64,000 nt of DNA from Paracoccus aminophilus JCM 7686. GTDB lineage: Bacteria > Pseudomonadota > Alphaproteobacteria > Rhodobacterales > Rhodobacteraceae. Of the stretch, positions 59,099-64,000 are shown in pieces (positions within the stretch are counted from its first letter, which is position 1; every line of letters starts with the position of its first letter). Location: NCBI RefSeq assembly GCF_000444995.1, contig NC_022041.1, forward strand, positions 1,772,001 through 1,836,000, in the 5' to 3' direction. A model generated the notes under the pieces. That model saw only the letters and a program-made list of their open reading frames with translations, did not search any database and was not told the DNA's origin. Both the position numbers and the translations under genes were made by a program.

Positions 59099-60175
59099 TC
59101 ACCCCGCCACGGCGAAAGCGAGGCAATGCTCGTTGCGCCACGAAAGCTCGACCTCGTCGCCCTGCCGGACCGCGAGCGTCTTGTCCATGACGCCCTGCGC
59201 GACCTCGACCAGCTCATCGCCCCCGGTGCGGACCAGAAGGCGGCTGTTCGCGCCGTTGAAAAGCAGGCTGTCGACGCGGCCGCGCAGGCGGTTCGCACCA
59301 AGGCTGGGCGTCAACGAAATCGTCTCGGGACGCACGAAGATCTCGACCTTCGCGCCCTCGCGCAGGCCCGGATCACCAAGCTTGGCCACGACCTCATGGC
59401 CGCCCTCAAGCGCGACCCGCGCCTCGCCGCCATTCACCGCCGAGATCCGCCCCGGCCAGCGGTTGGTGTCGCCGACAAAGCCCGCGACGAAGCCGCTTTT
59501 CGGGTTGTTGTAAAGCTCCTGCGGGGCGCCGATCTGTTCGAACTGGCCCGCATTCATCACCGCGACATTGTCGGACATGATCAGCGCCTCGGACTGGTCA
59601 TGGGTGATGTAAAGGAAGGTCGTGTTGAACTGGCTTTGTAGCAGTTTCAGCTCGACCTTCATCCGCTCGCGCAGTTTGAGATCAAGCGCGCCGAGCGGTT
59701 CATCGAGCAGCAGCACGTCGGGTTCAAGCACCATGCAACGCGCGATCGCGATGCGCTGGCGTTGACCGCCCGAGAGCTGCGAGACCTGCTTCTCCGCGAC
59801 GCCGGGCAGGCCGATCCGCTCCAGCACCGATTTCACCTTGCGCGCGATATCGGTCTTGTTTTCCTTCTGGCAGCGCAGGCCATAGGCGATGTTTTCGCCA
59901 ACATTCATCATCGGAAACAGCGCCAGATGCTGAAAGACCATCTTCACGCTGCGCTTGTTCGGCGGCGTGCCGATCACCGAGGCCCCCTTGATGCGGATAT
60001 CGCCGCTGGTCGGGTTCTCAAAGCCCGCGATCATGCGCATCAGCGTGGTTTTGCCGCAGCCCGATGGCCCGAGGATCGAAAAGAACGAGCCGCGCGGCAC
60101 GTCGAAAGACACGTTGTTGACGGCGTGATAGGCCCCGAACCGCTTTGTCAGGCTTTGGCACTCTAGATCGTACAT
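59099..60175 (-). CDS. Polyamine-type ABC ATPase (PotA-like)
   Basis: 358 residues from the ATG at 60175, which fits the family N-terminus (YDLECQSLTKRFGAYHAV). Walker A GPSGCGKTT, signature LSGGQRQR, Walker B VLLLDEP and switch-His LYITHDQ are intact; a TOBE domain with VRPETISLTP ends the protein. It is separated from the binding-protein gene by a strong hairpin. Confidence 0.93.
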   Translation of the reverse strand: MYDLECQSLTKRFGAYHAVNNVSFDVPRGSFFSILGPSGCGKTTLMRMIAGFENPTSGDIRIKGASVIGTPPNKRSVKMVFQHLALFPMMNVGENIAYGLRCQKENKTDIARKVKSVLERIGLPGVAEKQVSQLSGGQRQRIAIARCMVLEPDVLLLDEPLGALDLKLRERMKVELKLLQSQFNTTFLYITHDQSEALIMSDNVAVMNAGQFEQIGAPQELYNNPKSGFVAGFVGDTNRWPGRISAVNGGEARVALEGGHEVVAKLGDPGLREGAKVEIFVRPETISLTPSLGANRLRGRVDSLLFNGANSRLLVRTGGDELVEVAQGVMDKTLAVRQGDEVELSWRNEHCLAFAVAG

Positions 60176-60235
60176 GGAGGTCTCGTCGATTGGCGGCAGC
60201 TTGCCCAAAGACAGCAGTGCCCGGAGATAAACTGA

Positions 60236-60262
60236 GCCTGCGGAGGCGAGACCTCCGCAGGC
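60236..60262 (-). promoter_or_regulatory. Intercistronic hairpin after binding-protein gene
   Basis: GCCTGCGGAGG pairs perfectly with CCTCCGCAGGC (11 bp, 5-nt loop), 13 bp after the binding-protein stop and without a T-run. It is the strongest of four such hairpins in the window. Confidence 0.65.
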
Positions 60263-60274
60263 GGCACGGCGCGA

Positions 60275-61354
60275 TCAGTTGCTGGTCGCGGCCTTGATAC
60301 GTTCGAGCGCCTTGCCCTCCATATCCTCAAGCCCAGCCGGGATATTGGCGAAGAAGCGCATATTGGCGATGGCGGCATCGTCGAAAGCCAGTTTCACCGC
60401 TGCTTTCTTATCCTCGGGCAGAAGCTCGATCCCGCCTTTGACTGCGCTGATCGCGCCGGTCGAATCCGACATCATGGTCACGATCTCGGGACGCATGACG
60501 AAGTTGATCCACTTGTAAGCGGCATCGTCCGCGCGGCCCTTGCGCGGGATGACGAAAGTGTCAATCCAGGTCAGCGCGCCAGTGCTCGGCGGCACATAGA
60601 TGAAATTCTGGTTCTGGTCGTAAAGCTTGAAGGCGGTCGAATCCCAAGCCTCCGAGGCCACAACCTCGCCCGACAGAAGCAGCGTCGAGAGGTCATCCCC
60701 GCCGTTCCAATAGGTCTTCACGATGCTTTTGCACGAGATCATCTTCTCGGTCACCGCATCGAGCATCTTCTGATAGCCCGCCGGATCGGCGTAAAGCGCG
60801 AAGGGATCATAGCCGAGCGAATAGCCCATGCCGATCAGGATGGTGCGGCGCAGGCGCATCGAGGTGCGGCCCTTATATTCCTCTTTGCACAGATCGGCCC
60901 AATCTTTGACATCCCCGGCCTTGGTCTTGTCGACGACGATGCCCGAAGTGCCCCATTGATGGGGGACGGCATAAATATTCCCGTCGATCGTGGTGTTGGT
61001 CTTGACCGCGTCCAGCAGGTTTTCCTGCATCTTGTCGGTCTCGACCTTCGCCAGATCCAGCGGCTTGTAGATATTATATTCCTGCTGCGCCGCCATGATG
61101 CGATCATGGCTCGGCTGGGCCAGGTCATAGCCCGAGCCGCCCGTCGCGCGCAGCTTGGCGATGATTTCCTCGTTGTTTGACAGCGTCACCTCGACATTGA
61201 TGTCGGGATATTCGGCCTCGAAAGCCTTGATGACAGTGTCGGGCGCATAGCCGCCCCAGGTGAGCAGGCGCAGCGTTTCCGCCTGCGCCATGCTCGCAAT
61301 CGATGTCAGCGCCACCGCGCAAAGCGCCGCGGCAATCCGGTTTTTCCCAGTCAT
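60275..61354 (-). CDS. Polyamine-type ABC binding protein (PotD-like)
   Basis: 359 residues with a Sec signal (MTGKNRIAAALCAVALTSIASMAQA). ETLRLLTWGGYAPDTVIKAF, SGYDLAQPSHD and YAVPHQWGTSGIVVD are PotD/PotF blocks. The leader GGGAGAGAG before ATG 61354 matches that of the left-flank binding protein. It lies downstream of the enolase-superfamily and ALDH genes, so the imported compound is probably their substrate or precursor. Confidence 0.92.
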   Translation of the reverse strand: MTGKNRIAAALCAVALTSIASMAQAETLRLLTWGGYAPDTVIKAFEAEYPDINVEVTLSNNEEIIAKLRATGGSGYDLAQPSHDRIMAAQQEYNIYKPLDLAKVETDKMQENLLDAVKTNTTIDGNIYAVPHQWGTSGIVVDKTKAGDVKDWADLCKEEYKGRTSMRLRRTILIGMGYSLGYDPFALYADPAGYQKMLDAVTEKMISCKSIVKTYWNGGDDLSTLLLSGEVVASEAWDSTAFKLYDQNQNFIYVPPSTGALTWIDTFVIPRKGRADDAAYKWINFVMRPEIVTMMSDSTGAISAVKGGIELLPEDKKAAVKLAFDDAAIANMRFFANIPAGLEDMEGKALERIKAATSN

Positions 61355-61489
61355 GTCTCTCTCCCTGTTGTCCCCGACCGAAGCGCGTGTCGCGCTCCGG
61401 CTCCCCTGCCCATCACTATGCTAAGGGCCTTTGCCCCCTTTAAGGTCCACTCTGGTTGAAAGAGCAGGCCGCTTTCAGGGGGCGACGGC

Positions 61490-62944
61490 TCAGATCCGGG
61501 CGGTGACGGTCTTGAGCTTGCAATAGCTCGCGACCGCAACCATGCCCTTCTCGCGACCAAGCCCCGAACGGCGGTTGCCGCCGAAGGGCGTCTCGATCCC
61601 GCCTGCGAAATACTCGTTGATGAAAACCTGACCCGCATCGACATCGCGCGCGATGCGATGGGCGCGGCTGATATCGCGCGTAAAAAGCCCGGCGACCAGA
61701 GCGAAATCGGTGCAATTCGCCGCCGCAATCGCTTCGTCCGCGCTGTCGACGACCTGCACCGCCAGAACCGGGCCGAAGATTTCCTCTTGCACGACCGGAT
61801 CGTCCCAAGAGAGCCCGTCCAAAATGGTCGGCGGATAGAACCACCCCTTGCCGGTTTCGGGATCTGCGGTGATCTTGCCGCCGGTCACGACCTCGACGCC
61901 GCGCGCGCGGGCCTGATCGACATAGCCCGCAACCTTGGCCAGATGCTCGGCCGAGTTGATCGCGCCGTAATTCACCCCGTCCCTGAGCCCGTGGCCGATG
62001 GTGAAGCCCCCCGCCCGCTTGGCCAGCCGCTCGATGAACTCGGCATGGATGCTGCGCTCGATCACGAGGCGCGAGCCTGCCGAGCAAATCTGGCCCGAGT
62101 TTTCAAAGATCGCGCCGATGACCTGATCCAGCGCCAGATCCAGATCGGCATCGGCGAGCACGATATTCGGCGATTTCCCCCCCAATTCGAGCGTGACCGA
62201 GGCGATATTGCGCGCCGCCGCCTGCATGACGTTGATGCCCGTCGTGGTCGAGCCGGTGAAGGTCACATGGTGCACGTCGGGATGGGCGACCAAAGCCGCG
62301 CCTGCCGCAACCCCGGTGCCGGTGACGACATTGCACACGCCCGCCGGCAGGCCCGCCTGATGCAGAAGATCCGCCAGCATCAGTGCGGTCATCGGCGTCT
62401 GCTCGGCGGGTTTTGCCACCACCGAGCAGCCCGCCGCCAAGGCCGGGGCAAACGAGCGCGCGGCGGTCGAAAGCGGATAGTTCCAGGGAATGATATGGGC
62501 GGTGACGCCGACCGGCTCATTCACGGAATAGGACACATAATCCTGCCCCAAGGGGTAAGAGCGCCCCTCGAGCTTATCGCCCGCGCCCGCGTAATATTCA
62601 AAGGCGCGCGCGGCACCGCGCACATCGCCCAGAGCCTCGGCAAGGGTCTTGCCGGAATCGAGCACCTCGGCGCGGGCGAAGCGGTCAGCATGGGCACGCA
62701 AGGCTTCGGCTACGCGCATCAGGACGCGGCCCCGCTCGGCGGCCGAGGTCTTGGCCCAAAGCGCGCCCGCGCGCTTGGCAGCAGCCACCGCCAAAGCGAT
62801 ATCGTCGCTGTCGCCAGCCGCGAATTCCGCATGGGGCTCGGCAATGCCCGGATCAAAGCTTGCCATCATCCGACCCGAGACAGCCGCCTGCCAGCGCCCG
62901 TCGATGAAATGCTGGTTCGGCAGGTTCAATGCGTGATTAGCCAT
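61490..62944 (-). CDS. NAD(P)-dependent aldehyde dehydrogenase (betaine/gamma-aminobutyraldehyde type)
   Basis: 484 residues from the ATG at 62944, after GGGTGAG that overlaps the upstream stop. Catalytic C287 (NSGQICSAGSR), Glu in LELGGKSPN and the HIIPWNYPL block are intact. It has the feel of betaine-aldehyde or aminobutyraldehyde dehydrogenases. Its place between an enolase-superfamily enzyme and a polyamine-type importer supports oxidation of an aldehyde from the imported amine or sugar acid. Confidence 0.9.
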   Translation of the reverse strand: MANHALNLPNQHFIDGRWQAAVSGRMMASFDPGIAEPHAEFAAGDSDDIALAVAAAKRAGALWAKTSAAERGRVLMRVAEALRAHADRFARAEVLDSGKTLAEALGDVRGAARAFEYYAGAGDKLEGRSYPLGQDYVSYSVNEPVGVTAHIIPWNYPLSTAARSFAPALAAGCSVVAKPAEQTPMTALMLADLLHQAGLPAGVCNVVTGTGVAAGAALVAHPDVHHVTFTGSTTTGINVMQAAARNIASVTLELGGKSPNIVLADADLDLALDQVIGAIFENSGQICSAGSRLVIERSIHAEFIERLAKRAGGFTIGHGLRDGVNYGAINSAEHLAKVAGYVDQARARGVEVVTGGKITADPETGKGWFYPPTILDGLSWDDPVVQEEIFGPVLAVQVVDSADEAIAAANCTDFALVAGLFTRDISRAHRIARDVDAGQVFINEYFAGGIETPFGGNRRSGLGREKGMVAVASYCKLKTVTARI

Positions 62945-62948
62945 GATC

Positions 62949-64000
62949 TCACCCGATCTCGCTGACCTGATAGGCCGATTTCGCCAGCCATTCCGGATTG
63001 ATCTCGACGCCCCAGCCCGGACGATCGCTGACCGTGACCTTGCCGCCCTCGACGCCGTAGGGGCAATCGACGAAGAGCCCCTGCTGCCAGGGGTAGTAAT
63101 CCAGACCCTCGATCGAGAATTCGAGATATTTGCCCGCCCCTTCGATCGCACGCAAAAGGTGCATGGTGAAAAGCGTGACCATGCCGAGGTTCGCGGCATG
63201 GGGCGTGATCGGCAGGCCCGCCGCATGGGCCATCTTGCAGACCCGAAGCGTGCGGGAAATGCCGCCGAGATAGAGGATATCGGGCTGGACGATATCGACC
63301 GCACGCATCTCGATCATGTGGCGCCAGGTCGGGATCTCGCAATCCTGCTCGCCGCCCGTGACCGCGATATCAAGCGCATCGGTCACCTGCTTGGTCTGCT
63401 CGAACTCCCAGTAAAGGCAGGGCTCCTCAAAGTGCTCGATCCCGTTGTCTTTCAGGATGCCGCCGACCTCGATGGCGCGTTTGGGGGAAAAGCCGCTGTT
63501 GGCATCGACCAGAAGCGAAGCCTGATCGCCAAGCGCGCGGCGGATGGTCGGGATGATCTCCTCGGTCCGGCCCGGCCATTCATCGATGTCATGGCCATAT
63601 TCAGCGGCCACGCGGAACTTGAACGCGTCAAAGCCCTGCTCGCCCTGCAACCGCTTGAAGCGCTCGGCCTCGGCGGCGGGGGTGATGTCGCGCCGCATCG
63701 AGGAGGCATAGGCGCGCAGGCTCCCCGGCGTGCCGCCGATGAGCGCCGTGACCGGCAGCCCCGCCGCCTTGCCGCGCAGATCCCAGATCGCGGTATCGAG
63801 CCCGCCGAAAGCGCGCTTCATGTAAGAGCCCGGGAATTTATGCTCGCGCTCGATCACCATATCGGTCAGCGCATCGATGTCGTCGAATTCAACACCCAGC
63901 ACATAGGGCGCGACCTGACGGTGCAGAACCTGCGCGGTAATGTCCGAATTATAGGTCGAGACCTGCCCGATGCCCTGCTGGCCGTCCTCGGCGGTGATGC
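62949..64000 (-). CDS. Mandelate racemase/enolase-superfamily enzyme, 5' truncated by window edge
   Basis: The frame is open to the right edge (ITAEDGQQGIGQVSTYNSD at the end of the window), so the N-terminus is outside. The barrel carries FKFRVA (catalytic Lys region), LLVDANSGF, HFEEPC and TGGEQDC for the three metal ligands, and ITPHAANLG with a likely catalytic His. This is the mandelate racemase subgroup, which dehydrates or epimerises sugar acids or amino-acid derivatives. It overlaps closely with the ALDH gene downstream (4 bp gap) and heads the importer operon. Confidence 0.9.
   Translation of the reverse strand, partial: ITAEDGQQGIGQVSTYNSDITAQVLHRQVAPYVLGVEFDDIDALTDMVIEREHKFPGSYMKRAFGGLDTAIWDLRGKAAGLPVTALIGGTPGSLRAYASSMRRDITPAAEAERFKRLQGEQGFDAFKFRVAAEYGHDIDEWPGRTEEIIPTIRRALGDQASLLVDANSGFSPKRAIEVGGILKDNGIEHFEEPCLYWEFEQTKQVTDALDIAVTGGEQDCEIPTWRHMIEMRAVDIVQPDILYLGGISRTLRVCKMAHAAGLPITPHAANLGMVTLFTMHLLRAIEGAGKYLEFSIEGLDYYPWQQGLFVDCPYGVEGGKVTVSDRPGWGVEINPEWLAKSAYQVSEIG

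Overview
The window is high-GC DNA with dense, often translationally coupled operons (ATGA and TGATG overlaps). Its gene content fits an alphaproteobacterium of the Rhodobacterales, probably Paracoccus-like: LysR/IclR-controlled ABC uptake and catabolic operons surround a 26 kb type III secretion (T3SS) island. No rRNA, tRNA, CRISPR array or transposase was seen.

Left flank (1-17.9 kb): the 3' part of a CocE/NonD hydrolase, a LysR regulator, a DddP-like M24 metalloenzyme and a four-gene betaine/osmolyte-type ABC importer. A second LysR gene diverges from an AtuA-type operon: AtuA large protein, AtuA-like small protein, class III aminotransferase, a complete polyamine-type ABC importer and an aldehyde dehydrogenase. 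This looks like import and oxidative breakdown of an amine or an amine conjugate.

Centre (18.0-44.3 kb): a T3SS island. One minus-strand operon (35.8 to 26.3 kb) encodes an RhcC1-like periplasmic secretin domain, two small YscG-like proteins, SctI, J, K, L, N, O, Q, R, S, T and U. A second minus-strand operon (25.0 to 18.9 kb) encodes a YscE-like needle chaperone, a very short needle candidate, SctD, two small proteins in the SctX/SctY positions, SctV, a secretin and a lipoprotein. The secretin, the lipoprotein and a TPR lipoprotein opposite them resemble Tad pilus CpaC/RcpA, CpaD and TadD, so the outer-membrane part looks borrowed from a Tad system. SctU lacks the NPTH self-cleavage motif. 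Predicted cargo comprises a GDPH/VWD-like protein, a 1067-residue protein with SH3-like and LysM regions and a conserved His-rich C-terminal domain, and a 936-residue HrpK/NolX-like translocator candidate. Two divergent intergenic regions of the island share a two-block promoter motif. No SctP, SctW, AraC/TtsI-type regulator or classical needle-tip protein was found.

Right flank (44.3-64 kb): immediately after the island terminator lies a chimeric pseudogene, a proline-racemase-family fragment fused to a truncated, frameshifted aldehyde dehydrogenase. It is followed by a Gfo/Idh oxidoreductase, two convergent DUF1349-like genes, and an IclR-linked operon (DapA-like lyase and dipeptide-type ABC importer) with a clear GTGAAA-N6-TTTCAC operator. 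The window ends with an aldo/keto reductase and a second polyamine-type importer operon that starts with an enolase-superfamily enzyme running off the right edge.
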